DNA of 64,000 nt from Actinomadura macra NBRC 14102 (GCF_001552215.1 NZ_BCQT01000020.1:124001-188000); one strand, 5' to 3'. Shown: positions 43,283 to 52,156, counted from the first letter of the stretch. The notes: generated by a model not told the origin, from the sequence alone. Program-made: numbers and translations.

Positions 43283-44876
43283 GGGACCTCAATCCCGCTT
43301 CCAGGATCAGTGGCCGGTAGATCTCGTAGGTGCGTTGGCCCGTGGCGGCGAAGCACCGGCAGGCACGGCGCAACTCGCCCTCGTCCAGGTATCCCTCGGC
43401 GACGAGCCACGACCGGTCGTCTAATAGCGACTCCAGTAGCGCTACGCCGTGGCGGCGCATGGCCAGGTCCAGGATGTGCTGGAAGTTTTCCTGCAACGGG
43501 GGATGGGTGACCTCGCGGGAGAAGCCGCGGCGGGTCAGGCGGTCGCGGAGCAGGCGTTTGCCGGCGCGCCAGGGCGCGGGCAGGGATTCGGTGAGGCGGA
43601 CGAACTGAGGGGCGGCCAGTGGGTTGATCGGCCACAACCCGCGTCGCATGTAGTGCGGGTACAGGGCGGCGAAGCAGTCCAGGATGGACCACAGGGCCGG
43701 TCCCAGCGGCGCGGCGTCGTCGTAGCGAGCCGCAAGCAGCCTGCGGGCGTGCGCGCCGAGGTAGACCGGCACGTCGTTGTGGTCGACGGAAAGCGGCCCT
43801 GGCTGCGGCGTCGGGGCAGCGAGCTCGTCGGCGCGGACCTTCATCGCCTCGTCGCCGCCCAGGCCGGTGAACACCACGCTCGCGCCGGCGGCGGCGTAAC
43901 GGTCCAGCAACAGGTTGCGGGCTTCTGCGTAGGGCCCTTCTTGAGGGTGGAACCGTGCCCCGACGGCGCGGGGGCCGCCGGGCGCGAACGGCAGGTGCGC
44001 GGCCATCGGCAGGCGGTGGTCGGCGGCGAATCCGGACTGCCGTAACAGTGCGCGCCGCCGGATCTGCTGCTCACCTTGGGGGCCGGTCAGCAGCATCGCG
44101 CCCGTGGCGACCTGGCCGGGGTGGAGCTGGGCGAGGGACAAGGCGACGTTGGTGGAGTCCATGCCGCCGGACAAGTCGGCCACGGCGGTGTCGGGATGAA
44201 AGTCCCACTGGTCGATCACTGCCGCCATCAGGTCCTCGAACGCGGCGACGGGGTCGGCTCCCTGACGCAGCTCACGGGGCAGGGCGTGAAGGCCGGGCTC
44301 GGGGTAGTCGATGCGCACCCGGCCAGCCGTGCCAGGCGAGCGGGTGAAAGTGGCGGTGGCTCGCTCGGTGACGGTTTGCACTCCGGCCAGCAGCGTGCGC
44401 TTGGAGTACACAGGGCTGTAGGTCAGGAACCGCACCGCTTCGACCGGATCGAGCTCGACACCGATGTGACCGATCAGGTCGAGCAGGTCCCATGAGCCGT
44501 ACAGGGCACCGCCGCCAGTGGTGGTGAGGTGGATTGGTGCCACCCCCCACGGACTGGCGGTGATACGGACGGCACCGGGATCCAGGTCTACCAGGATGAA
44601 GCCAAGCGGCCACGCGGCGGATTGGGCGCGCAGCCGCGCGTAGGAGGCAGTGTCGGGGGCGCGGTACATCGGCGAGGCCGAGAGGACACCCCGGCGTCGT
44701 TCGCGGTTGACGATGAAACCGTGACTGTCGGGTCCGAGCACGAGCTGGTGCTCCAGGGCAGGGTGGGTGAACGGTTCGATCTGGCCGTGGCCGTGGTTCC
44801 AGTAGCCGCCTTGCGGGCGGGGGCGCCAGGTCAGGCTGGCAGGGGTGATGGGGTGCTCGAGAGTGAAGCGGAACAT
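43215..44876 (-). CDS. Asparagine-synthetase-like amide-forming enzyme
   Basis: 553 residues from ATG 44876 with AGAGGAG upstream; the longer frame is not coding. The ATP-pyrophosphatase loop SGGMDS is at 236-241 (AVADLSGGMDSTNVALSL), followed by VVFTGLGGDEAMKVRADEL. The N-terminal half resembles the glutaminase-like domain of asparagine synthetase but lacks the catalytic N-terminal Cys (it starts MFRFTL). Such enzymes activate a carboxylate as the adenylate; lasso cyclases and beta-lactam synthetases are relatives. Preceded by a 51-residue peptide gene and a strong hairpin region, which suggests action on that peptide. Confidence 0.8.
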   Translation of the reverse strand: MFRFTLEHPITPASLTWRPRPQGGYWNHGHGQIEPFTHPALEHQLVLGPDSHGFIVNRERRRGVLSASPMYRAPDTASYARLRAQSAAWPLGFILVDLDPGAVRITASPWGVAPIHLTTTGGGALYGSWDLLDLIGHIGVELDPVEAVRFLTYSPVYSKRTLLAGVQTVTERATATFTRSPGTAGRVRIDYPEPGLHALPRELRQGADPVAAFEDLMAAVIDQWDFHPDTAVADLSGGMDSTNVALSLAQLHPGQVATGAMLLTGPQGEQQIRRRALLRQSGFAADHRLPMAAHLPFAPGGPRAVGARFHPQEGPYAEARNLLLDRYAAAGASVVFTGLGGDEAMKVRADELAAPTPQPGPLSVDHNDVPVYLGAHARRLLAARYDDAAPLGPALWSILDCFAALYPHYMRRGLWPINPLAAPQFVRLTESLPAPWRAGKRLLRDRLTRRGFSREVTHPPLQENFQHILDLAMRRHGVALLESLLDDRSWLVAEGYLDEGELRRACRCFAATGQRTYEIYRPLILEAGLRSLTQPKSPRSAPQDPAAMQRAGT

Positions 44877-44897
44877 CGCAGCTCCTCTTGCCGATCT

Positions 44898-44950
44898 GGG
44901 GCGGGGACCAGTGATACGTGCTGGCCCCCGCCCCAGGCGCTGGGGGCGGG
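44898..44950 (-). promoter_or_regulatory. Three-arm alternative hairpin between peptide and enzyme genes
   Basis: On the minus strand three GC-rich arms follow each other: arm 1 at 44950-44940, arm 2 at 44936-44926 and arm 3 at 44906-44898 (CCCCGCCCC). Arm 2 can pair with arm 1 (3-nt loop) or with arm 3 (19-nt loop, perfect 9-bp stem), but not both. Arm 3 ends about 11 bases before the enzyme's ribosome binding site. No T-run follows. It is placed to set the peptide-to-enzyme expression ratio. Confidence 0.55.
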
Positions 44951-44953
44951 TGG

Positions 44954-45109
44954 TCACATCTCGTCGTACTTGTGGGGCTGGTCGGAGTCGCCGTCCTTTT
45001 TGGTGTACTCGTGAGCCTGTGCCGGGGCGATGAGGGTCTCGGGCCCGGCGAACAACCGCGCGAAGATCTCGGACGTCGGCGGGTGCGCGGGCGGCGGGGT
45101 GGTGTGCAT
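44954..45109 (-). CDS. 51-residue peptide, candidate precursor of a modified peptide
   Basis: ATG 45109 with a strong AAGGAG six bases upstream. Pro/Thr-rich start (MHTTPPPAHPPTSEIF), a central part FARLFAGPETLIAP, and a polar C-terminus HEYTKKDGDSDQPHKYDEM. A short, well-translated frame directly before an ATP-dependent amide-forming enzyme and a structured intergenic region is the usual layout of RiPP precursor genes. No lasso protease or recognition element is nearby, and no known core motif is present, so the class is undetermined. It is missed by ORF callers with a length limit. Confidence 0.65.
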   Translation of the reverse strand: MHTTPPPAHPPTSEIFARLFAGPETLIAPAQAHEYTKKDGDSDQPHKYDEM

Positions 45110-45180
45110 GTTCTGCTCCTTGAGATGGATGGTGGTCGGTCACCGCTACTTCACAGGTCCCGTGCGCGATTCGGTGAGTG

Positions 45181-45218
45181 GTGTGCAGGAGCCGCACGTG
45201 TTTGCAGGATTTGCACAC
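45181..45218. promoter_or_regulatory. Operator candidate with inverted GTGTGCA / TGCACAC and direct TTTGCA repeats
   Basis: GTGTGCA (45181-45187) and TGCACAC (45212-45218) are inverted repeats. TTTGCA occurs twice nine bases apart (45201 and 45210). The site lies between the divergent peptide gene and the XRE gene at 45295, where a regulator of both would bind. Confidence 0.45.
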
Positions 45219-45294
45219 GGCTCTGGGCAACACCCCGTTGATCTCGTAGCGTGGTGAGGTCTTGACTTTCCGTGCTCTCCGGGGGGCGGCGGCG

Positions 45295-46599
45295 ATGCAA
45301 GCGGACTCGTTCTGGCGGACGGCCGTGGTGAGAGGACTGGTCGACGCCGGGGCCTTGGGGGAGGTGATCCGGCTGGCGCGAGAGCACCGCGGGTGGCGTC
45401 AAGCCGACCTTGGCCGCAGGACGAGTTACTCGGCGGCGACGATTTCGCGGCTGGAGCGGGGCCGGTGCGCTGGCGTCGATGCGGCGAAGGCCAAGACGGT
45501 CGCGGCGGCTATCGAAATGCCTTCCGACGTGCTGGCCGCGTTACTGGGTGTCAGCACGTTGGCTGCGGCTACGGTGGTCACCACCATGGCCCCTGCGGTC
45601 CAGGAGGATCCGATGCGCCGACGAAGCCTGCTCGCCGCCGGTCTGGCCGCTCTGCCCATGGCCTCCCTGACCCGGTTGGACGAAGCGCTCGCGCTGACAC
45701 CAGAGACGGCTGGCCCGGTCTCCCACGCCAAGGTCACTGCGCGCCTGCGGGCCGCCTGGCAGGCTTTTGACGACGGGCGGCTGGCCGAGGTGGTGCAGGG
45801 CCTGCCTACCCTGCTGGCGACCGCGCACCGTACCGCCGACCAAGATGCCGACCAACCGGCAGTATGGGTGCTGGTGGCCGGCGTGTACGACCTGGCGACC
45901 GAGGCACTGCACAAGATCGGCGCCGGACCACGCTCCCGCCTCACCGCCGACCGGGCGATGACCTATGCGGCCCGATCGCAGGACCCGATCGCGATGGCCG
46001 CAGCCGCGCGCTCGCTGGGCGTCGTACTCCGACACGAGGACCAGCAGACGCTCGCCCAACGCGTCACCATGCAGGCCGCCGCCCGGCTGGAGGCCACCGG
46101 CCTCACCACCACGGAGCAGGCCGCCGCCTACGCACAGACCCTGTGTACCACCGGATACAACGCGGCGCTGGCCGGAGACCGTGACGGCGCGCTGGAAATG
46201 ATGAGCCAAGCCCACCGCGCCGCCCGCCACCTGCCAGCCCGGAGGCCCACCCGCCTCAACACGGCTCACCGATTCGCGATCACACCTGCCCAGGTCGCAC
46301 TCTACGACGTCAGCGTCCGCTGGGGCCTCGGCGACGCGGGCGCCGCCTTGGCCGCCGGAACCGACCTGCGACCCGAGCAGTTCCCCACCCCCGAACGACG
46401 GGCCAGACTTCACATCGACATGGCGCGCGCCTACGCCCAACGAGGCTGGCCCGAACCGGCGATCGGCCGACTCCTGGACGCCTACCATCAAGCCCCCGGC
46501 GAAGTCCGCGACCGGCACTCCATCCGCCGCGTCGCCATCGATCTGGTCCACCGCAGCCCCCGCATACCGGGAGCACGCGAGCTCGCCGCCCTTCTTTGA
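45295..46599 (+). CDS. XRE-type regulator with helical-repeat C-terminus
   Basis: 434 residues from ATG 45295, after a G-rich ribosome binding site. An N-terminal HTH (IRLAREHRGWRQADLGRRTS, ATISRLERGR) is followed near residue 105 by MRRRSLLAAGLAALP, a segment common in this actinomycete family, then by TPR-like helices to the C-terminus. Divergent from the peptide/asparagine-synthetase genes and probably their regulator, possibly sensing the peptide. Confidence 0.82.
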   Translation: MQADSFWRTAVVRGLVDAGALGEVIRLAREHRGWRQADLGRRTSYSAATISRLERGRCAGVDAAKAKTVAAAIEMPSDVLAALLGVSTLAAATVVTTMAPAVQEDPMRRRSLLAAGLAALPMASLTRLDEALALTPETAGPVSHAKVTARLRAAWQAFDDGRLAEVVQGLPTLLATAHRTADQDADQPAVWVLVAGVYDLATEALHKIGAGPRSRLTADRAMTYAARSQDPIAMAAAARSLGVVLRHEDQQTLAQRVTMQAAARLEATGLTTTEQAAAYAQTLCTTGYNAALAGDRDGALEMMSQAHRAARHLPARRPTRLNTAHRFAITPAQVALYDVSVRWGLGDAGAALAAGTDLRPEQFPTPERRARLHIDMARAYAQRGWPEPAIGRLLDAYHQAPGEVRDRHSIRRVAIDLVHRSPRIPGARELAALL

Positions 46600-47211
46600 C
46601 ACAGGCGGCGTGTGCGGGGCTGTGCGGTGCCGTCGTCGTGCGGTCCTTCGCGCTCTTGCCCGCTTGGGCAACCCATCGTCTACGGCGGCCGTCTGTGGGT
46701 GTCGTTGCCCAGACCGGGTGTCGTCGGCAGGGGGATGGCTCTGCCAGCGAGAGCAGCACCGTTTGTAGGTCGGTTCGGGCACCAGTTGGTGATCATCAGG
46801 CAAGAAATGTTGATGAGTTTGAGCACCGCGTAGCCGACCATGCATGCCGGTCTCGTCTGGTCTGTGTCCAACATCCTGATCAGAGTGGGCGTCCTACAAG
46901 CAGTGACCAACAGCTTCGAGACCGCCTACCCCTACCGGGAGGGAATCTGGGCTTTTCAGCTCCGGCTCTTGGTGGGGATGTGTAACAGCGAGGCCATGGT
47001 GGAGCTGGCTCTCCGGCAGCTCGGCGCTGACCAGTCGGAGATGGAACGCTGCCGAACCGCCACTGGGAACATCTTCGCGCCCACAGGCCGCTGACGGCTT
47101 GAACTGGCCCCGCCTTTGCGGTTTCAGGTGTCGAAGGCCAGCGGCCGTCGGCGACCGAGGAGTCGGGGTCCAATCGCAGACGGGCCTGGTCAGGGCTTGT
47201 GGCCAGGGCCC
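46600..47211. other. Intergenic region with one doubtful ORF
   Basis: About 610 bases. An 84-codon plus-strand frame at 46840-47094 contains TNSFETAYPYREGIWAFQLR and MVELALRQLGADQSEMERCR, which resembles real protein, but has no ribosome binding site or recognised family. The rest shows nothing supported. Confidence 0.35.
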
Positions 47212-47436
47212 TCATCGACCAGGCCGGGCGGTCAGGCTGATGGCGGTCGGCTTCGCCGATGGTGAGCTACCGTCAACGGCGGCGAGCCATATCGCGCACA
47301 TTCGACGCTCTGTCTTGCGGCCGGCCGGAGCGATGGCGTAGGCAATCCGGCACCCGTCGGGCGAGATCACCGGCTGCGACGGCACGACGCCGTCCGCCGC
47401 CAGTTCCGCGGTCGGCTCCGGTGCGTCTTCACTCAT
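47212..47436 (-). pseudogene. S9-family peptidase, N-terminal fragment
   Basis: From ATG 47436 the frame reads SQPVISPDGCRIAYAIAPAG then MCAIWLAAVDGSSPSAKP, the first propeller blade of dipeptidyl-aminopeptidase-like S9 enzymes. It stops after 74 residues, where the family has 600 or more. It starts 11 bases after the sulfotransferase stop. A remnant. Confidence 0.6.
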
Positions 47437-47447
47437 GCACCGCGCCC

Positions 47448-48395
47448 TTAGAGGTTGCCTGCCGCCGGCAGCGCGGGCCGGTGGATCCAGGCGGCAAGGT
47501 CGGCGGGCGCGCATTGGGCGACTCGGGCGGCGTAGCGGGGGAGCTCCTGCTCGCTGAGGACCTGCCGCCACTGGCCTGTTGTTCCGCTGTGGAAGAACCG
47601 GCTGTGGTCGTGGTAGAAGCCGTCGTGGCTGGCTTCGGGCGCGAGCTCGCCGGCCCGGCCCTTCATGACCGCGAACGTGGCGGCCTGGACCAGGTCCGGC
47701 CAGGCTGTCTCGGTGATGGCGATCCCGAGCCGGGCCGCTATGTAGCGCATCTGCCCTTCGAGGTCATCAAGGAGGTCCTCGTAGCGCAGCAGCACGATGT
47801 TGGGCTGGTCGCGGACCTGCCAGAACGTGTCCAGATGGTGAAGCATGATCTCCAGGTCGGACACGGCCTTGCCGGGCGCGGCCGGATTGACCCAGGACCA
47901 GAAGCGCTCGCGCGCGGTCCCGCTCGGCAGGGACGGAGCGGCGGCCAGCAACTCGGCAAGGGCCACGGCGCCCACGGCATCCTGGCGCAATGCCAGGGAT
48001 ACGGCCCGGTCGGTGTTGCCGGCATGGCTGTCCAGGGACACGGCCACATCCCGGGGGTCCCGGCTTGCGCACAGGTAGGTGACCCGGTCGTCGAAGGGCA
48101 ATCCGTCCAGGGGCGCATGGGTCTTGATGAACCGCCGGTGCGCCTGTGCCTCCAGGTCGGCCAGCACTGCGGTGAGCGGGCGCAGCAGGACGTCCAGCCA
48201 CGGCGAGATCTGGTCGAGCGGCCGGTCGAATGTCGCGCTCTTGAAGATCTCCAGGGCGCAGATCATCTGCAGCCAGGTCGTGCCGCACTTGGCCGGGGTG
48301 CTGATCACGATGTCGCCGGGACGGAACACCAACCCATCCCAGCGGGCCGAGTCGGTAAAGGAGGTCTGGTAGCGAACGCGTTCCCCCAAGCCCAT
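47448..48395 (-). CDS. Sulfotransferase (PAPS-dependent)
   Basis: 315 residues. The 5'-phosphosulfate loop is TPAKCGTTWLQM (residues 33-44). The 3'-phosphate site is CASRDPRDVAVSLDSH. The catalytic-type His is in FIKTHAPLDGLPF, and the C-terminal MKGRAGELAPE corresponds to the RKGxxGDW region in degenerate form. Transfers sulfate from PAPS to an alcohol or amine of a small molecule, in the cytoplasm. No sulfate-activation genes are adjacent. The substrate is unknown. Confidence 0.85.
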   Translation of the reverse strand: MGLGERVRYQTSFTDSARWDGLVFRPGDIVISTPAKCGTTWLQMICALEIFKSATFDRPLDQISPWLDVLLRPLTAVLADLEAQAHRRFIKTHAPLDGLPFDDRVTYLCASRDPRDVAVSLDSHAGNTDRAVSLALRQDAVGAVALAELLAAAPSLPSGTARERFWSWVNPAAPGKAVSDLEIMLHHLDTFWQVRDQPNIVLLRYEDLLDDLEGQMRYIAARLGIAITETAWPDLVQAATFAVMKGRAGELAPEASHDGFYHDHSRFFHSGTTGQWRQVLSEQELPRYAARVAQCAPADLAAWIHRPALPAAGNL

Positions 48396-48529
48396 GCTGG
48401 GAGAATGGCGACAACCAGATCAGGCCGTCAACCGTGCCGTGAACGACCGGAGGCCCCGCTAGCGCAATGACCCGAACGCGGCGCGGACCCCGGTGGCAGA
48501 CAGCGTTGGTTCCTGCCAGGCAGCGAAAT

Positions 48530-48697
48530 GATTGCCTGGTCTGCTCGAACGTGCGGTTCTCCGGGCGTCTTCCGCGGCGCCGGCTCAGCATGCGTCAGCG
48601 CCTCCCGCACCAGCCGCCGGATCACCCCGTACCTGCGGCCAGCGCCCGGACCGACAGCCCCTCCCGCCGCGAATCACGCCGGATGCGCTCGAACAGA
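48530..48697 (-). pseudogene. IS21-type transposase, HTH remnant
   Basis: The minus strand reads FERIRRDSRREGLSVRALA, then, after a frame change, IRRLVREALTHAEPAPRK. This resembles the N-terminal HTH of IstA-type transposases (RRDxRREGLSIRALAxxxGVxRRTVREAL). No catalytic domain remains. It is not derived from the IS21 copy at 17945, whose HTH differs. The ~300 bases to the right hold no supported gene. Confidence 0.5.
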
Positions 48698-48992
48698 CAA
48701 CCCGGTCGTGTCGAACATGCTTCGCAGCTCGGTGACCCAGGTTTTGGTTGCGGCATTGAGGGTCGGGCTCAGCGGAGTCCAGCGGCCCTGCGCCGCGGGC
48801 GCGATGTCCGTCACCCTGAACATCTTCGACGGTTAGAGCCGGGCCGTCACCTCTGTCGGCCACCGAAGGGTGTTGCCAACCCATGCAACACCCCACAGCG
48901 TCATAGTGCGGCGGGTCGTCCGCACTGGGGACGGGACGACTCGCAGTGACTCAGCGGGGCGAGGAGCGCCCAGGGTGTTCGGTGCCGGATGG

Positions 48993-49184
48993 TCAGGGCG
49001 TCTCGGCGGCCGACTGGATGGCCGTCCTCAGGGCCGTGCGGGTCATCAGTAGGAGGACAGACCCGTCCGGATCCTTGCTGTCTCGCACCGCCACCGCACC
49101 GGCGATCCCAACCAGCTCGACGCATTCGCCGCCGTTGGGTCCACTGTGCGTGCTCTTGCGCCATTGGGCGTTTGTCAGGTCCAT
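48993..49184 (-). CDS. DUF397 protein
   Basis: 63 residues with the family pattern: AQWRKSTHSGPNGGECVELV, then VAVRDSKDPDGSVL. DUF397 proteins are small partners encoded beside XRE regulators in actinomycetes. Overlaps the XRE stop by 10 bases. Confidence 0.92.
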   Translation of the reverse strand: MDLTNAQWRKSTHSGPNGGECVELVGIAGAVAVRDSKDPDGSVLLLMTRTALRTAIQSAAETP

Positions 49185-49984
49185 CTCTCCTTGATGACCT
49201 TTCGGATCAGTTCACGCGACATGTCCTGGGTGAGAGCCTGAGAACGGAGTTCGACCAAGGTTCGCGCCAGGCTAGCCAGATCCGCCGGGTTGTCTGTGGT
49301 GATGCCTCGGATCGCTGTCTCGATGTACGCGATCTCACTCCGATCCTCCATCGTCGCAACCACGAACGCGCCCAGGACGCCCTCGTGCTCACCGCTAGAC
49401 AACACTACTTGAACCGTGACGTTGGGCAACAAGATCAGCTCCAGCAGGTGCTCAAGCTGTTCCCGCATCGTCTCGGGGGTTCCCACGAGGTTATGGAGCA
49501 CGTGTTCGTCGAGCAGGAAAACGACGATCGGAGGGTTGGAGTCCTTATCCCCGGTGAGGATGGCTTGGCGGATGATGCGCGCATCTGCCGCTTCCCGACT
49601 TCCTCGTAGCAGCGCCAAAGCGTAAGCCGGGGTCTGGGCTAGGCCGGGAATTATCGAGTGTTGCCAGCAGACGAGCATGACCGCGTCGGCTTCTGTCTGT
49701 GGCCAGTCGAACCAGATCGGGACTGGGTGTCCGTCCTTGTTCAGGTCCTCCCACAGGCTGATGAGGGAGCCGCCCGCCTCCAAATAGTCGTCCACGGCGT
49801 CAACGAACGACCGCGTGGCGCGCTTCTTCCCGGTCTCGATGCGACTGACTTGAGGGCCGCTCACCTGCGTCAGATGAGCGATGGTCTCCTGCTTGACGTC
49901 CTTGGCCTCTCTCATCCGGCGCATCTGGCGGCCGAAGGCGACGAGGGCGGGCGACTCACGTGGGCGTTGGCGACGCGGGGGCAT
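49175..49984 (-). CDS. XRE-type regulator (DUF5753 family)
   Basis: 269 residues. The HTH is near residues 15-60 (MREAKDVKQETIAHLTQVSG, PQVSRIETGKKRAT), followed by the DUF5753-type C-terminal domain (CWQHSIIPGLAQTPAYALAL, TVQVVLSSGEHEGVLGAFVV). Forms the standard trio with the downstream DUF397 gene and the divergent anti-sigma-like gene. Such regulators influence development and antibiotic production in Streptomyces. Confidence 0.9.
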   Translation of the reverse strand: MPPRRQRPRESPALVAFGRQMRRMREAKDVKQETIAHLTQVSGPQVSRIETGKKRATRSFVDAVDDYLEAGGSLISLWEDLNKDGHPVPIWFDWPQTEADAVMLVCWQHSIIPGLAQTPAYALALLRGSREAADARIIRQAILTGDKDSNPPIVVFLLDEHVLHNLVGTPETMREQLEHLLELILLPNVTVQVVLSSGEHEGVLGAFVVATMEDRSEIAYIETAIRGITTDNPADLASLARTLVELRSQALTQDMSRELIRKVIKERWT

Positions 49985-50080
49985 GGCTCCTACCTCTCGA
50001 CGAACCTGCCGGATTCAGAGGTCGATCTACCACTGTCTGCCACCTCTGTGTGGTAAGCCCATCGTAGCTAGAAAGTAGCT

Positions 50081-50108
50081 CACTGTGTGAGGGATGCCAC
50101 ACATAGTG
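50081..50108. promoter_or_regulatory. Inverted repeat between divergent XRE and anti-sigma-like genes
   Basis: CACTGTGTG (50081-50089) and CACACATAGTG (50098-50108) form an imperfect inverted repeat just before the GAGGAG of the plus-strand gene. A plausible operator for the adjacent XRE regulator. Confidence 0.4.
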
Positions 50109-50118
50109 AGGAGACGTC

Positions 50119-50517
50119 ATGGGCCAGGCGCCTGCGGAGAACGAGATGGTGGTGAAGCAGGACCACAAGGCCGTCGCGGAGGTGCGGCGGTTTGTGCGAC
50201 TCGTCACCGGCCAGTGGGACATGGACGATTTCGCGCCGTGTTTGGTGGCGAGCGAGCTGGTCACCAACGCCCTCCGCTATGCGTCCGCACCAGACGACAA
50301 CGTGATCTTGCGTCTGATTCGAACCGAGGACGGAGTGCTGTGGATGGAGGTCCAGGACGCCACCTACGACCTGCCGCACATACAGGCAACGCACGTGAAT
50401 AGCGAGGCGGGTCGGGGCCTCCTCATCGTGGACCAGCTTTGCCGCTACTGGGGGGTACGTCCCTTGGCTGGCAACATCGGCAAGATTGTTTTCGCGGTCC
50501 TCGACCCGTCAGAATGA
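50119..50517 (+). CDS. ATP-binding anti-sigma-factor-like protein (RsbW type)
   Basis: 132 residues, preceded by GAGGAG. HATPase fold: N-box CLVASELVTNALRYASAP, G1 box LWMEVQDATYDLP and G2 box EAGRGLLIVDQLCRYWGV. Such proteins bind sigma factors or partner regulators in an ATP-dependent way. The pairing with a divergent XRE/DUF397 is a common actinomycete arrangement. Confidence 0.88.
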   Translation: MGQAPAENEMVVKQDHKAVAEVRRFVRLVTGQWDMDDFAPCLVASELVTNALRYASAPDDNVILRLIRTEDGVLWMEVQDATYDLPHIQATHVNSEAGRGLLIVDQLCRYWGVRPLAGNIGKIVFAVLDPSE

Positions 50518-50586
50518 TCATGCGGGGGCTGAGCTTACGGTCCGCCTCTCCATGTTGTCGTGGCTAGTTCGTCAGTCGTGGCGTGG

Positions 50587-50610
50587 CCTACCCCTTGGCA
50601 TCGGGGTAGG
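50587..50610. terminator. Hairpin between convergent genes
   Basis: CCTACCCC, eight-base loop, GGGGTAGG: a perfect 8-bp stem between the convergent genes ending at 50517 and 50640. There is no T-run, as often in high-GC hosts. Confidence 0.5.
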
Positions 50611-50639
50611 GGGCGAGGCGCAATTCTCGCCAATCAGCA

Positions 50640-52151
50640 TCAGCCCTGCTGTCTGTGCTGGTAATTCGGCTGATTTGTTGGGACTTTAGAGGTTTGTGAG
50701 GATGAAGAAGGTGGCGCTTTGGAAAGGCAGTTGCCAATCGTTCTAGGAAATTCGGCTGCGGCTAGGGGAGATTGATTTTGCTCTGCGTTGGCGAGTGTGC
50801 GGTCGATGATCAGGCGCGCTTCTATGAGGGTGTCGGCAGATTGAGAAGTTAGATTGTGGATGGCTTGGCCGAGCGTGAGGATGGCTTGGCGGCCTCTGGT
50901 CTGAGCTATGTCGTACCGGGTCGAGAGTTCGCGGACTGACGCTGGTACGCGTGGTCGCTGGGTCGGGTGCTTCTTCTGATGATCCAGGACGCCGATTGTG
51001 GCAGCGTCGTTAATGGCGGCGTGCTGGCTGGCGGCGATGTTGTTGCACGCTTCGATGGTCTTGAGGGCGACGACGGCAAGATCCGCAGCCTGCGTCAGGT
51101 CCGCGGCGAGCTCGTGGGGTGGTCTTAAGCGGCCGGACGCGCGGGGGCTGGGTGTCCAGGCGGGATCGGCGTGGATGAAGCGGCCGAGGCGAACGATGAG
51201 GTCACCGGCGTCGGTTGCGGGGCCGTTGGCGGGGTGGCCGTAGTGGCCGATGTGCCCGTCCCAGCGTTGGATGACGGTTCGCCAGGCGCGGCCGGTGTGC
51301 TGGACGTCCGCCACCGCCTGTTTGAGGACAGGGACGTGGTGGAGCCTGCTCATTTCGTTGATGCGGTGGATCAGTTGGCGAACGGTCTTGGAGTTGAGAT
51401 CGCAGACGATGGCGGCTGCTCGGGCGAGGTAGCGCCAGGTGGTCACCGAGGTGAAGGCCGCGGGGGCGCTCAGGCGTTGGATACTGGCGTCGATGCCGGC
51501 GAGGGCTTGTCTATCGTCTTCTCCGATCACGGGCGGAATGCGAGCCGGCGTGTGGTGGAGCGGGAGGGCGGCGATGGAGGATGCTGTCCGGTTCTCGCTG
51601 TATATGCGGTCGAGTATCGCGGCCTTCAGGAGCAGCGCGCCGGCCTGGTTGGTCGGTGCGTTAGTGCGCCTGGCCAGGTGGCCGACGGTGGCTGTGTGGG
51701 TGCTGAGCTGGTGCAGCAGGGCACGGGCGGTGTCGGGGGTTGCGATCACGACCGCGTTGGCTGAAGTCACCTGGTCCTGGGTAGGCGGGGAATGTGTGGA
51801 TAGTAGGTCCAGGCCGCAGCCGAGGGCGATGGAGGCGGCGCGAAGTTTCTGGGCCAGGGTCGAGGCGGGTGTTTCGGTGTCCGAGGGTGGGCCGAGGAGG
51901 TGTTCTCCTTGTTCAAGGAGGGTGCCGGCGCGGCGGGCGGCGTCCCGCACGCCGGTGAGGTCCGGGGCCGGGGTGCCGAAGCCATTGGCGATCTGGTCGT
52001 GGTAGCGGGCGAGGACGTGCGTAAGGCGTGAGAGCTCAGGCAGGGCAGTGCGGCTGCGAATGTCCCGATGTAGGCGCGGGCTGTGGAGTTGTTGTTGAAG
52101 GTCGGTGAGATATTCGGTGGCGAGGGCGGTCATCTCCCCGAATGTGACCAC
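50640..52151 (-). CDS. Hypothetical helical protein of the transfer element, with FP C-terminal motif
   Basis: 503 residues from GTG 52151. Almost entirely alpha-helical (ALPELSRLTHVLARYHDQIA, TTWRYLARAAAIVCDLNSK), without membrane segments. Near the C-terminus LAAAEFPRTIGNCL resembles the AA-FP-P-I motif of the proteins at 8096, 14687 and 53954. Follows the 127-residue gene after five bases. Function unknown. Confidence 0.7.
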   Translation of the reverse strand: MVTFGEMTALATEYLTDLQQQLHSPRLHRDIRSRTALPELSRLTHVLARYHDQIANGFGTPAPDLTGVRDAARRAGTLLEQGEHLLGPPSDTETPASTLAQKLRAASIALGCGLDLLSTHSPPTQDQVTSANAVVIATPDTARALLHQLSTHTATVGHLARRTNAPTNQAGALLLKAAILDRIYSENRTASSIAALPLHHTPARIPPVIGEDDRQALAGIDASIQRLSAPAAFTSVTTWRYLARAAAIVCDLNSKTVRQLIHRINEMSRLHHVPVLKQAVADVQHTGRAWRTVIQRWDGHIGHYGHPANGPATDAGDLIVRLGRFIHADPAWTPSPRASGRLRPPHELAADLTQAADLAVVALKTIEACNNIAASQHAAINDAATIGVLDHQKKHPTQRPRVPASVRELSTRYDIAQTRGRQAILTLGQAIHNLTSQSADTLIEARLIIDRTLANAEQNQSPLAAAEFPRTIGNCLSKAPPSSSSQTSKVPTNQPNYQHRQQG

Positions 52152-52156
52152 GGCGG

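Noticed and set aside
43215..45109. Lasso-peptide cluster
   Set aside because: Only the cyclase-like fold is shared. No leader peptidase or recognition protein is present, and the peptide lacks a typical Thr at -2 with Gly at the core start. A RiPP-type cassette of unknown class is as far as the sequence goes.
45541..46845. 434-codon minus-strand frame
   Set aside because: Antisense to the XRE regulator at 45295-46599, without family motifs.
47259..48470. 403-codon plus-strand frame
   Set aside because: Antisense to the sulfotransferase, which has clear PAPS-binding motifs.
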